41,314 nt of DNA, taken from NCBI GenBank assembly GCA_020722575.1, contig DYKN01000023.1, positions 1 through 41,314 of the forward strand. The letters are read 5' to 3'. The position numbers and the translations under genes were made by a program. Under the pieces are notes generated by a model that was given only the letters and a program-made list of their open reading frames with translations, was not told the origin of the DNA and ran no database searches. Origin of the DNA: Rikenella microfusus. GTDB taxonomy: Bacteria > Bacteroidota > Bacteroidia > Bacteroidales > VadinHA17. This document shows, in pieces, positions 16,975-24,484 of this stretch. Position 1 is the stretch's first letter. Each line of letters begins with the position of its first letter.

Positions 16975-18087
16975 TTACCAGTTTTTATTCAGTCTGTTAA
17001 ACAGTCCCTGAAGGAAGTCGCGGTTATCGGCAGTGATATATCGCATTTCCCCGCCCATCCTTGAAAAGGTTTTATTATACCTCATATAGTATGCCGGGTT
17101 ATCAGCAGGGGGTTCACCTTCTTTCTGCCAGTCCCAGTCGCTTTCAGCCAGATCAACAATAACAATGAAATGATTATCAATATGTTTATTTTGCTGAATA
17201 GCAACATTTTGGGCCATTGAGAAGGCTTTTTCGAAGATCATGGGTGACATAACAGCAGAACCGATTGACAGATAAACACCTCCGTCGATATTACTTATAC
17301 AGTGGGCAAAGCGCAGAAAATCAATAAGTGCGGTTCTTCCTACAGCTCCGCCATGATTAACAGGATGTGTATAAATAATATCGTGACCAAACATGGGATG
17401 AATTGTGAAAGGAATATTCATTTCACATGCAGCGCATTGTATTGAAAAACCTTTCCATGGGTGAGGTATGTGCATAAAACCTGGCCTGAGATTTTCTTTT
17501 TTAATCACTCCGAGAAGATCAATTGCTGCCGCAGCTTTTTCGCAATTAACATGTAAAAGCGCCCGCGCCTCTTCTTCCAGCTGATGAATATCCTTGATTT
17601 CGAGCCCATCGTTCAATATCATTTTCCCGACAGATTCACCATAACCCATACCCTCATAAGCACCAGCTATCAGTGCAAGGTTAATATATTTTCCTGTTTC
17701 ATCCCATATACCAAATGTTCCGTTTTTGACATTCTCGCGTACATCCTCGCTTGTTTTTCCCAGAAAGGCAAATTCCCAGTCGTGGATACTAACTGCGCCA
17801 TTGCCTGCCAGATGGGTAATCCATCCGTTTCTCATAAGTTCAATAATAACCTTTGCCAGTCCATTTTTGATCACATGTGCTCCAAAAGCCATCACCACAG
17901 GCTTACCGTTTTTACGAGCCTCTTTAATTCTTCCGGCAGTTTCATCAATGCCCTTTATTATAGCCTTATTGAGGTGTACTGGTTTTACCTCAGCTTTGAT
18001 ATAGCTTTCTTCAATTGAAACCTTGTTTCGCCGTTCAATTAAACTTTTGATAATCAGATTTTTACGATTAAATTGAGGATATTTCAT
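16975..18087 (-). CDS. Conserved protein, possible Rossmann/DHS-like fold
   Basis: 370-aa soluble protein that I do not recognise. Distinct blocks look conserved and ligand-binding: VVMAFGAHVIKNGL (64-77), THLAGNGAVSIHDWEFAFLG (91-110), KTSEDVREN (111-119), QCAACEMNIPFTIHPMFGHD near 218-237, HGGAVGRTALIDFLRFA, and GGVYLSIGSAVMSP near 275-288. The G-x-H/G-N-G turns and alternating beta-alpha pattern suggest a nucleotide- or NAD-type fold, perhaps like deoxyhypusine synthase, but the catalytic signature of that enzyme is not evident. Its start overlaps the stop of the PfkB-HAD fusion by 4 bp (ATGA), so it is translationally coupled and should act on the same metabolite. Family membership needs a profile search. 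Confidence 0.75.
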   Translation of the reverse strand: MKYPQFNRKNLIIKSLIERRNKVSIEESYIKAEVKPVHLNKAIIKGIDETAGRIKEARKNGKPVVMAFGAHVIKNGLAKVIIELMRNGWITHLAGNGAVSIHDWEFAFLGKTSEDVRENVKNGTFGIWDETGKYINLALIAGAYEGMGYGESVGKMILNDGLEIKDIHQLEEEARALLHVNCEKAAAAIDLLGVIKKENLRPGFMHIPHPWKGFSIQCAACEMNIPFTIHPMFGHDIIYTHPVNHGGAVGRTALIDFLRFAHCISNIDGGVYLSIGSAVMSPMIFEKAFSMAQNVAIQQNKHIDNHFIVIVDLAESDWDWQKEGEPPADNPAYYMRYNKTFSRMGGEMRYITADNRDFLQGLFNRLNKNW

Positions 18088-19991
18088 TTGTTTTCCAGAT
18101 TTAATAGTTTAATCAGGTAACCGGCTTGTGTGAAATCGGGTATGATTAAATCGGCGCCGGCTTTGATAAGACGGGTGCGTTTTGTTACATTCAATCCGAA
18201 ACGTCGTATCTCATTGCTTGCAACTCCAACCGTTATTCCTCCGCGCTTATGAGTCTCCCTGATTTCTACAGGCCCATCACCGAATGTCACAATTTTCTTT
18301 GCCTCTTTTTCTCCTATCATATTCAGTATATGGTCGAGGACAATTTTCTTGGCCTCCCTGTCAACATCCCCCACAGCCCCGAAAATACGGCCTTCAAACA
18401 GATATGCGTAGCCCAGAGTTTCTGCTTCATGAATCACATCCTCCACGTCTGTACCGCTTGTAAGATATAGTTGTATACCTTTTTCACGAAGCAGCTTTAG
18501 GAACGCAATACTGTTCTTTATTGTAAGGTCATCAACACAAAGTTCGCCTCTCTTTAGTTTTTCCTCTCTTTCCCTTACCATTTTCAACAGTTCGCTGTTA
18601 TAGATCTTTTTATATTCAAATTCATTAAGTATTTCGTCTTCAGGCACAATCCCGAATTCTCTGATGATATGAGGCAACATTTTCATTTGCGCGAGTGTCT
18701 GGATGCCTGTTGTCTGATCTATAAATTCTCTTACCCGTGCTTTTACCTTACGGTAAAGTGATTCATCAGAATCGGTATATCTTTTTCCGAGAATTGCTTT
18801 TTCCATTACCGGGGCCATAATATTTTCCCATCCTTCTCTGAGTGTGGAAACAGTTCCGTCGTTATCAAAAATTGCGTGTTTGATGTTAAGGTTACGAGGT
18901 GGTGGATTAATTATTTCAATATCTGTATTTTCATGATACTTAGCCATCCGGTTATTTTCAGCCAGGTCTGGATTATAAATGAAGTCAGGGTCTCTTCCAA
19001 TCTTTAGTATTTCACCGGGTGTTGCCGTACCGGTCTGGAAAAGTTTTTGTATGGTTACGCCTGACACAAAAGTCCCCAGTTCAGCTGCTAAATCAACGCT
19101 ATAACCGGCAGCAAGGGATGCTGCAACGCCGGCGAGATAACTGTCGCCTGCACCTACCGTGTCGGTTTTTGAAAGAATCATCAGTCCCGGAATTTCATAA
19201 ATATTCGTTTCATCAATTACAACCGATCCTTTACTTCCGCATGTTATGAATACAGGTTTACAGTATTTTCTGTAAAGTGTTTTTGCTACACTTTTAACTT
19301 CCGATATTGCGATTGGTTCTTCATTCTGCTTATTATATCCGCAAAGCCTGAAAGCCTCGGTATCGTTCATTTTCCTGAATGCCCCATGGTATGAGTCGCT
19401 ATAACTTCTGCTGTCAGCAATGAAAATCTTATCTGGAAATTCCTTTATCACCTCAGTCAGCTTATGACGGAAATATTCAGTATTAATACCTGACAAAACC
19501 TGCTGGTTAAGAATAATCAGATCAATATCATTCATTGAATTAACGAGACGATGAATAAGTTCATCTGCTGTATTAAGTGAGAGCTCATTAAGATTACCGA
19601 AATCGATCCGGTTAAGTTCTTTTTCGCCCGAATAAGGTTTGATATAAACGTGTGTGGACCATTGTTCATCCTGAACGATAAGGTTTTGTGTGTTTATATT
19701 TTTTTCTTTAAGGATTTTAACAATTTCAACCCCGAATGGATCATTGCCGATTACTCCGAAAGCAACTACTTCTTTGACCTTCATTTCAGCGAGATTATTG
19801 GCCACGTTGCCTGCCCCACCCGGGGAATATACCTGTCGGCTGACAGGCCTTGTTGGTAGTCCGGTTTCGACAGATATTTCACTTTTCGATTCATCAATAA
19901 ACCAGTAGGCATCGAGGCAGAAATCACCAACAATAGCTATTTTAACGTTTTCAATTGATTTAAGGATTTTTTCAAGAAGACCCGGTTTCAT
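18084..19991 (-). CDS. Fused PfkB-family sugar kinase and HAD phosphatase
   Basis: 635-aa two-domain enzyme. Residues 1 to about 335 are a PfkB/ribokinase fold resembling the kinase half of HldE: IAIVGDFCLDAYWFID near the start, RQVYSPGGAGNVANNLAEM (substrate-site GG), and TDTVGAGDSYLAG (about 275-287) with the catalytic Asp. Residues about 368-635 are a HAD phosphatase: IFDNDGTVSTLREGW (motif I, nucleophile Asp near 375), LYLTSGTDVED (motif II), and ITFGDGP/EIRE-type motif IV near 568. A kinase and a phosphatase in one chain should act on different positions or different intermediates, as in heptose 7-phosphate/1,7-bisphosphate chemistry, but no nucleotidyltransferase is present. The divergent promoter region is shared with the phosphatase gene at 20192. 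Confidence 0.88.
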   Translation of the reverse strand: MKPGLLEKILKSIENVKIAIVGDFCLDAYWFIDESKSEISVETGLPTRPVSRQVYSPGGAGNVANNLAEMKVKEVVAFGVIGNDPFGVEIVKILKEKNINTQNLIVQDEQWSTHVYIKPYSGEKELNRIDFGNLNELSLNTADELIHRLVNSMNDIDLIILNQQVLSGINTEYFRHKLTEVIKEFPDKIFIADSRSYSDSYHGAFRKMNDTEAFRLCGYNKQNEEPIAISEVKSVAKTLYRKYCKPVFITCGSKGSVVIDETNIYEIPGLMILSKTDTVGAGDSYLAGVAASLAAGYSVDLAAELGTFVSGVTIQKLFQTGTATPGEILKIGRDPDFIYNPDLAENNRMAKYHENTDIEIINPPPRNLNIKHAIFDNDGTVSTLREGWENIMAPVMEKAILGKRYTDSDESLYRKVKARVREFIDQTTGIQTLAQMKMLPHIIREFGIVPEDEILNEFEYKKIYNSELLKMVREREEKLKRGELCVDDLTIKNSIAFLKLLREKGIQLYLTSGTDVEDVIHEAETLGYAYLFEGRIFGAVGDVDREAKKIVLDHILNMIGEKEAKKIVTFGDGPVEIRETHKRGGITVGVASNEIRRFGLNVTKRTRLIKAGADLIIPDFTQAGYLIKLLNLENK

Positions 19992-20038
19992 GACAGTTAA
20001 TTATTTAAACCTGCTATAAAAATAAGAATATCCTTGTA

Positions 20039-20058
20039 TAACCTGTAATGTAACCTGT
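20039..20058. repeat. Direct repeat, possible operator
   Basis: TAACCTGT occurs at 20039-20046 and again at 20051-20058, a 12-bp period, in the region between divergent genes, about 50-70 bp upstream of the kinase-phosphatase start. Spacing near one helical turn suits a dimeric regulator, but chance cannot be excluded. Confidence 0.3.
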
Positions 20059-20168
20059 TAATAATTTTAAAAGCTAAATCAGTTTTCGGAAGAATCCGGT
20101 AATATAAGAAGGTAATTAAGTTAGATTGGCTTCATTCTTTATAGCTATGCGGTCAAACTGAAAATATG

Positions 20169-20176
20169 TATCTTTG
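20169..20176 (+). promoter_or_regulatory. -7 box (TANNTTTG) for the 20192 gene
   Basis: TATCTTTG matches the Bacteroidota -7 consensus exactly and predicts initiation near 20182, ten bases before the ATG at 20192. This supports that ATG over the upstream TTG at 20174, which lies inside the box. A clear -33 TTTG was not found at the expected distance. Confidence 0.5.
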
Positions 20177-20191
20177 AATAAAATCACAGCA

Positions 20192-21124
20192 ATGAAAAGA
20201 ATTTTTGTCTATCTGTTTCTTATACTTCTTTCTTATGATTGCACTACATCATGGACTCGGCAGCTTGAAAACAATAACCTTCCTGGAAGTTCTTCATTTA
20301 ATTTTATAATAATAAGTGATTTCGGCAGAAACGGTTATTCACACCAGAAAGAGGTGGCTGAAGTGATGGGTGAAATTGCAGAAGAAATAAGTGCAAGATT
20401 CATTGTAACCGGTGGCGATAACTTTCAGATAAGTGGTGTTGAAAGTATTTCTGATCCATTGTGGCTTACTAGTTTTGAGAATATCTACACACACCCTTCT
20501 CTTCAGGTCGAATGGTACCCGGCACTCGGGAATCACGACCACGCAGGAAATATCCAGGCACAGATCGACTACTCAAACGTAAGCCGCCGATGGAAAATGC
20601 CAGCACCTTATTATACTCTCGAAAAAACAAGGGATAGCGTAAGCGTCAGATTAGTAGTGCTTGATACCCAAACACTTGTAAAAGGACTCGGAAACCCGAG
20701 CAAAAAATATAGTGCCGAAGATGCCATGAAGCAATTAAAATGGACCGATAGCGTCCTTGCATCGGAAAAGGAAGATTGGGTTATTATTATTGGACATCAT
20801 CCTGTGTACAGCGCCCATCCTACACGGCAAAATACTGAAGAACTCGTCGAATATCTGAATCCTATAATAAATAAATATGACGTCGATTTCTATATCGGCT
20901 CGCACGACCATATCTTCCAGCACCTTAAAGATTCAATCGGTAAAATCGATTACTTTGTTAATACTGCAGGTTCTTCAGTAAGAAAGGTTGCCAGAAATAA
21001 AATGACACTTTTTGCCGCATCTTCACCGGGTTTCAGTATCGTATCAGCTACAAAAAAGGAACTCTCAATCCGTTTCATTGATATTAACGGAAATGTTATT
21101 TATAAATATTCAAGAACAAAATGA
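20192..21124 (+). CDS. Exported metallophosphatase, purple acid phosphatase-like
   Basis: 310-aa calcineurin-like phosphoesterase close to the short (type 5 acid phosphatase) group. Metal-ligand motifs occur in order: ISDFGRNGY (41-49), TGGDNFQ (73-79), LGNHDHAGN (112-120), IIGHHPVYSAH near 203 and GSHDHIF near 245. That set supports a two-metal centre hydrolysing phosphomonoesters. The N-terminus MKRIFVYLFLILLSYDC is a signal peptide; the cysteine lacks a small residue before it, so lipidation is doubtful. The gene stands alone between divergent and co-directional operons. A second, larger member of the superfamily lies at 39224-40831, suggesting that the cell scavenges organic phosphate outside the inner membrane. 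Confidence 0.9.
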   Translation: MKRIFVYLFLILLSYDCTTSWTRQLENNNLPGSSSFNFIIISDFGRNGYSHQKEVAEVMGEIAEEISARFIVTGGDNFQISGVESISDPLWLTSFENIYTHPSLQVEWYPALGNHDHAGNIQAQIDYSNVSRRWKMPAPYYTLEKTRDSVSVRLVVLDTQTLVKGLGNPSKKYSAEDAMKQLKWTDSVLASEKEDWVIIIGHHPVYSAHPTRQNTEELVEYLNPIINKYDVDFYIGSHDHIFQHLKDSIGKIDYFVNTAGSSVRKVARNKMTLFAASSPGFSIVSATKKELSIRFIDINGNVIYKYSRTK

Positions 21125-21237
21125 TCATTTATCAAGATAACTAACCTGATTTTTTTTACAACTCGACTTTTTATTAATACAGTTTATCCTGCTCTGATAA
21201 TCCCAATTCCCTTCACTTCATTACTGTAAGTATAAAT

Positions 21238-21255
21238 ACCTATCTCAAAATAGGT
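21238..21255. promoter_or_regulatory. Inverted repeat upstream of the Hdr operon
   Basis: ACCTAT-ctcaaa-ATAGGT is a perfect 6-bp inverted repeat centred about 46 bp upstream of the predicted -7 box of the Hdr-like operon, where an activator site would be expected. Six base pairs in AT-rich DNA is weak evidence. Confidence 0.3.
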
Positions 21256-21288
21256 TTTAAACTTCCTTACCCGTTTCCTTGTATGGTT

Positions 21289-21296
21289 TATTTTTG
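21289..21296 (+). promoter_or_regulatory. -7 box (TANNTTTG) of the Hdr-like operon
   Basis: TATTTTTG matches the Bacteroidota -7 consensus and predicts a start near 21302, giving a leader of about 29 nt before the ATG at 21331. The leader contains AGAAGGTGAG, one of the few Shine-Dalgarno-like stretches in the window. No convincing -33 TTTG is seen at the right spacing. Confidence 0.45.
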
Positions 21297-21330
21297 TTTT
21301 AAACATCTGAGAAGGTGAGAATTATTAGAT

Positions 21331-22062
21331 ATGAAGAGTCTTTATGAACAGTTGCGGGAAGATGTTCGTTTTGTTGAAGGCCTGAAAGCCTGCCTCAACT
21401 GCGGCGTTTGTACTGCAATTTGTCCTGCTGCGGAATTTTACAATTACGACCCCCGTAAAATATTAAATGAAATACAGAAAAAAGACGATGAAATTATCAA
21501 ATCTCTTTTGAAATCTGATGTTATCTGGTATTGCGGTGAATGTATGTCATGCAAAACTCGCTGCCCTCGCGGAAATACTCCGGGACTCGTGATAATGGCT
21601 CTCAGATCTCTTTCTCAGAAACTTGGTTACTTCACTGAAAGCGAAAAAGGACGCCAGCAACTGGCAATAAAAAGAACTGTTGGTGAAAATATCTTCAAAT
21701 ACGGTTATTGTGTAGCTACTTACGCTGTTGACCCGTCTCTTCACCCTGAGCAGGGACCTGTGTGGGAATTCATTATTAACCACTCAAAGGAAAATTATGA
21801 ACGGCTCGGAGTTAAATTCGATGAACTTGGCGAAGGCCCTATGAGAAAAATTCCGGATGACGCTAAGGAAGAACTGAAGAAAATTTTTGATGTTACCGGA
21901 GGTACAAAATTTATGAATAACATAGAGGAGCATTCAAAAAGAAAAGCAAAAGAAATGAATATCCCTTTAAGTGAAAAAGGAATTAAAAATGAATATTTTA
22001 TAAAAGTCTATACAGAAAATAGTGGAAATCACACAAAATCAGAAACCGGTAAACAATCTTGA
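21331..22062 (+). CDS. HdrC-like iron-sulfur subunit with extended tail
   Basis: Carries two 4Fe-4S cluster motifs of the HdrC type: C21-x2-C24-x2-C27-x3-C31 (CLNCGVCTAICP) and C68-x2-C71-x2-C74-x3-C78 (CGECMSCKTRCP). It would pass electrons between a CCG-type subunit and a flavoprotein. True HdrC proteins end soon after the second cluster region at around 190 aa. This one runs to 243 aa, with a charged tail including KEELKKIFDVTGGTKFMNN that I do not recognise. It is soluble, first in the five-gene Hdr-like operon, and its last 41 bases overlap the start region of the HdrB-like gene, implying coupled translation. Confidence 0.9.
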   Translation: MKSLYEQLREDVRFVEGLKACLNCGVCTAICPAAEFYNYDPRKILNEIQKKDDEIIKSLLKSDVIWYCGECMSCKTRCPRGNTPGLVIMALRSLSQKLGYFTESEKGRQQLAIKRTVGENIFKYGYCVATYAVDPSLHPEQGPVWEFIINHSKENYERLGVKFDELGEGPMRKIPDDAKEELKKIFDVTGGTKFMNNIEEHSKRKAKEMNIPLSEKGIKNEYFIKVYTENSGNHTKSETGKQS

Positions 22063-23110
22063 ATCCAGAAGAATCTGGTCGGAATATCAGAAAGAAATTG
22101 CTGACGATCATTTTTTCTATGTAAGATCCTGTATTCGTCAATCGTTCTTCCCCGGATCAGAACAGTTTTTCCTTAGAATGATGAAAGAGATACTTGGAAA
22201 GGATGTCCTGGTTAATCCTTCACACACTACCTGCACCGGTATAGGTTATCACACCGATATTGTTCCGTTTGAGACCATAATGACAGTTATTGCGAGGCAT
22301 TTCGCCCTGATGAAAGATGCAGGATATAAAAATATTGCCATTTCCTGTGTTACCTCATTTGGCATATATACTGAAATAATTGAAACATGGAAACATTTTC
22401 CTGAAACTCTCGAAAAGACCAGAGAATACCTGTTCAAAGCCACAGGCAGGGAATTCGATCTACCACAAAATATGGCTCATACAAGCGATATAGTTTACAA
22501 ATTCAGAAATGAGATAGCATCAAAGGCAAAGTTCAAACTTGTTAACAAACATACCGGAGAACCTCTCAAGGTTGTTGAACATATAGGATGTCATTATTCC
22601 AAAATGTTTCCGAAATATGGAGTTGGCGGCGCTGAGTTTCCTCAGGTTCTGTCGGGAATGATCGAGGCATGGGGAGGTAGGGTTATTGATTATTCAGAAC
22701 GCCGTCATTGTTGCGGGTTCGGTTTCAGACAATATATAGTTCAGGCTAACAGGGGCTATTCACTCAGTAATTCGGTAAAGAAATTTGAGTCAATGAAACC
22801 TTTTAAACCTGATTTCATAATTACAAATTGCCCCGGTTGCAACATGTTTATGGACAGATGGCAATATACCATCAAAGAAATGGAAGGCAGGACATACGGA
22901 GAGAACGGATCTTCAATACCGGTACTTACCTATGAAGAAGTTGCAGGCCTTGTACTTGGAATAGACCCATGGGAACTGGGCCTTCAGTATCATATGGTAC
23001 AGTCTGAACTACTTCTTGATAAACTGGGAATAGAATATGACCCGGCTGAAAAATTCCGAACTCATGATGGCAAACCCTTGCCTGTTCCGGAAAAACTTAT
23101 CAATCTTTGA
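22022..23110 (+). CDS. HdrB-like CCG-domain subunit, N-terminal domain degenerate
   Basis: In heterodisulfide reductases the HdrB subunit holds two CCG domains that bind non-cubane 4Fe-4S clusters and form the substrate site. The C-terminal domain here is complete: C190 (HIGCHYSKMFP), C230-C231-G232 (HCCGFG) and C270-x2-C273 (NCPGCNMF). The N-terminal one is not. C37 (SCIRQSFFPG) is kept, but the CCG is TCTG (only C71) and the CxxC is CVTS (only C109), three of five cysteines. It may hold one cluster or an altered one. The frame has no ATG before residue 53, so a GTG at 22022 is the likely start, inside the previous gene. Two bases separate its stop from hdrA-like. Confidence 0.88.
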   Translation: MEITQNQKPVNNLESRRIWSEYQKEIADDHFFYVRSCIRQSFFPGSEQFFLRMMKEILGKDVLVNPSHTTCTGIGYHTDIVPFETIMTVIARHFALMKDAGYKNIAISCVTSFGIYTEIIETWKHFPETLEKTREYLFKATGREFDLPQNMAHTSDIVYKFRNEIASKAKFKLVNKHTGEPLKVVEHIGCHYSKMFPKYGVGGAEFPQVLSGMIEAWGGRVIDYSERRHCCGFGFRQYIVQANRGYSLSNSVKKFESMKPFKPDFIITNCPGCNMFMDRWQYTIKEMEGRTYGENGSSIPVLTYEEVAGLVLGIDPWELGLQYHMVQSELLLDKLGIEYDPAEKFRTHDGKPLPVPEKLINL

Positions 23111-23111
23111 A

Positions 23112-24140
23112 ATGGGAGATGTTATAGTCATAGGGGGAGGCGTTGCAGGAATGGAAGCAGCAGGTCAGCTGGCATTGCATGGCTGCAATGTTAAACTGCT
23201 TGAAAAAGATAATAAAACGGGTGGTAACATGGCAAACTGGTACCACCTCTTTCCCGATAGAAGAGACAGCAGGGAAGTACTAAGTTACCTCAACGGATTA
23301 ACTGAAAATAATAATATTCAAATTCTTACAGGAACAGAGGCCACTACGGTTATTCCTGAAGGCAAGAAAATTACCGTAAAAACAAGGGACAATAACCGCA
23401 TGGAAGCAGATGCCGTTGTTATAGCAACTGGCTTTGAGTTGTTCAACAGCCGTAGAAAAGAGGAATATGGATATGGCATTTATGATAATGTTATCACCTC
23501 AGCCGATCTGGAACAAATGTTCAGAACAGGTGGTGTAAGGCTTGTTGACGGCACTTTACCTGCAAAAATTGGATTCATTCATTGTGTGGGCTCGCGCGAC
23601 GAAAAGGTGGGGAATAACTATTGCTCAAAGCTTTGCTGTATAACAGCTGTTAAACAGGCAATGGAAGTCAGTGAAAAAATTCCCGGTATTAAAGCCTTCA
23701 GTTTTTATATAGATATGAGAATGGGGGGAGCTTACTACGAAGAGCTTTATAAAGAGGCCCAGGAAAAGTATGGGGTTACCTTTATCAGAGGTAAAGTATC
23801 GGAAATTTCTGTTGATTTCAAGGGAAAACTGTTAATCAAGGCTGAAGATACTCTCTCAGGACGACCGCTGAAGATGCTCTTTGATATGGTTGTATTGATG
23901 GTAGGTGTGGAGATGCCGGATGCAGCAGTAGAAATTGCAAAAAATTCAAACCTTAAATGCAGCGAGAACAGGTTCTTTCAGCCGGCCGATAACCATTTCG
24001 GTAGTAACCTGAGCGGGATCAATGGTGTGTTTTATGCCGGTTGTTGCGTGGCTCCGATGAACATCACTGAGTCAATCTCCCATGCAAGAGCAGCAGTGAA
24101 TGAAGTTATTAATTACCTGAAAAACAATAAACAGGCATGA
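23112..24140 (+). CDS. Short HdrA/QmoA-like FAD oxidoreductase
   Basis: 342-aa flavoprotein of the HdrA family. MGDVIVIGGGVAGMEAAGQL at the N-terminus is the FAD Rossmann motif, which decides the start at 23112; an in-frame extension to 23037 would overlap the previous gene and bury it. The HdrA-specific cluster segment HCVGSRDEKVGNNYCSKLCC (about 180-199) supplies four cysteines, followed by FYIDMRMGGAYYEELY, and GCCVAPMNITESISHA near the C-terminus closes the FAD site. It lacks the extra N-terminal and ferredoxin-type cluster domains of methanogen HdrA, so it resembles minimal HdrA or QmoA. It should be the redox hub between soluble and membrane parts of the complex. The next gene overlaps by 4 bp. 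Confidence 0.92.
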   Translation: MGDVIVIGGGVAGMEAAGQLALHGCNVKLLEKDNKTGGNMANWYHLFPDRRDSREVLSYLNGLTENNNIQILTGTEATTVIPEGKKITVKTRDNNRMEADAVVIATGFELFNSRRKEEYGYGIYDNVITSADLEQMFRTGGVRLVDGTLPAKIGFIHCVGSRDEKVGNNYCSKLCCITAVKQAMEVSEKIPGIKAFSFYIDMRMGGAYYEELYKEAQEKYGVTFIRGKVSEISVDFKGKLLIKAEDTLSGRPLKMLFDMVVLMVGVEMPDAAVEIAKNSNLKCSENRFFQPADNHFGSNLSGINGVFYAGCCVAPMNITESISHARAAVNEVINYLKNNKQA

Positions 24141-24484
24141 ATAAGTTCGGCTTTAGTCTGTCGGAACCAAGGGTAATTGATTATGAAAGAAATAATAAAG
24201 AGGTAGCTGAATATATCTTCAGATACGAACCTACTTTCAGACTCTGTATTGAATGCGGAGCCTGTGCGGCAACATGTATAACAGGACTGTTCAAAGCTTT
24301 TAGCCTCAGGGAATTGAATATACTTATCAAACGTGGCGAAAATGAATTGGCACGCACAAAAATTAAACAATGCATGCTGTGCGGAAAATGTATTCTGGTT
24401 TGCCCAAGGGGTGTAAATACACGTAATGTGATTTTTCTTGCAGATGAAGCTTTAACAAAATTAAACGGCCATGAGAAACTTTGA
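24137..24484 (+). CDS. Second, minimal HdrC-like ferredoxin subunit
   Basis: 115-aa protein that is little more than two 4Fe-4S motifs: C37-x2-C40-x2-C43-x3-C47 (CIECGACAATC) and C79-x2-C82-x2-C85-x3-C89 (CMLCGKCILVCPRG). Cluster spacing matches HdrC, and the sequence differs enough from the first HdrC-like subunit that it is not a recent duplicate. It overlaps the HdrA-like gene by 4 bp and the membrane HdrDE-like gene by 14 bp. It therefore most likely wires the flavoprotein to the membrane subunit. It is soluble, with no targeting sequence. Confidence 0.9.
   Translation: MNKFGFSLSEPRVIDYERNNKEVAEYIFRYEPTFRLCIECGACAATCITGLFKAFSLRELNILIKRGENELARTKIKQCMLCGKCILVCPRGVNTRNVIFLADEALTKLNGHEKL

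Noticed and set aside
16975..18087. Calling the 370-aa protein deoxyhypusine synthase
   Set aside because: Only the general fold pattern suggests it; the catalytic lysine region and spermidine-site signature are not evident, and bacterial context gives no support.
18084..19991. Annotation of the kinase fusion as HldE (heptose kinase/adenylyltransferase)
   Set aside because: The kinase half resembles HldE, but the second half is a HAD phosphatase with DNDGT, not a nucleotidyltransferase with an HxGH motif.
20174..20191. TTG-initiated extension of the metallophosphatase
   Set aside because: The TTG lies within the TATCTTTG promoter box, and the ATG at 20192 starts a proper signal peptide.
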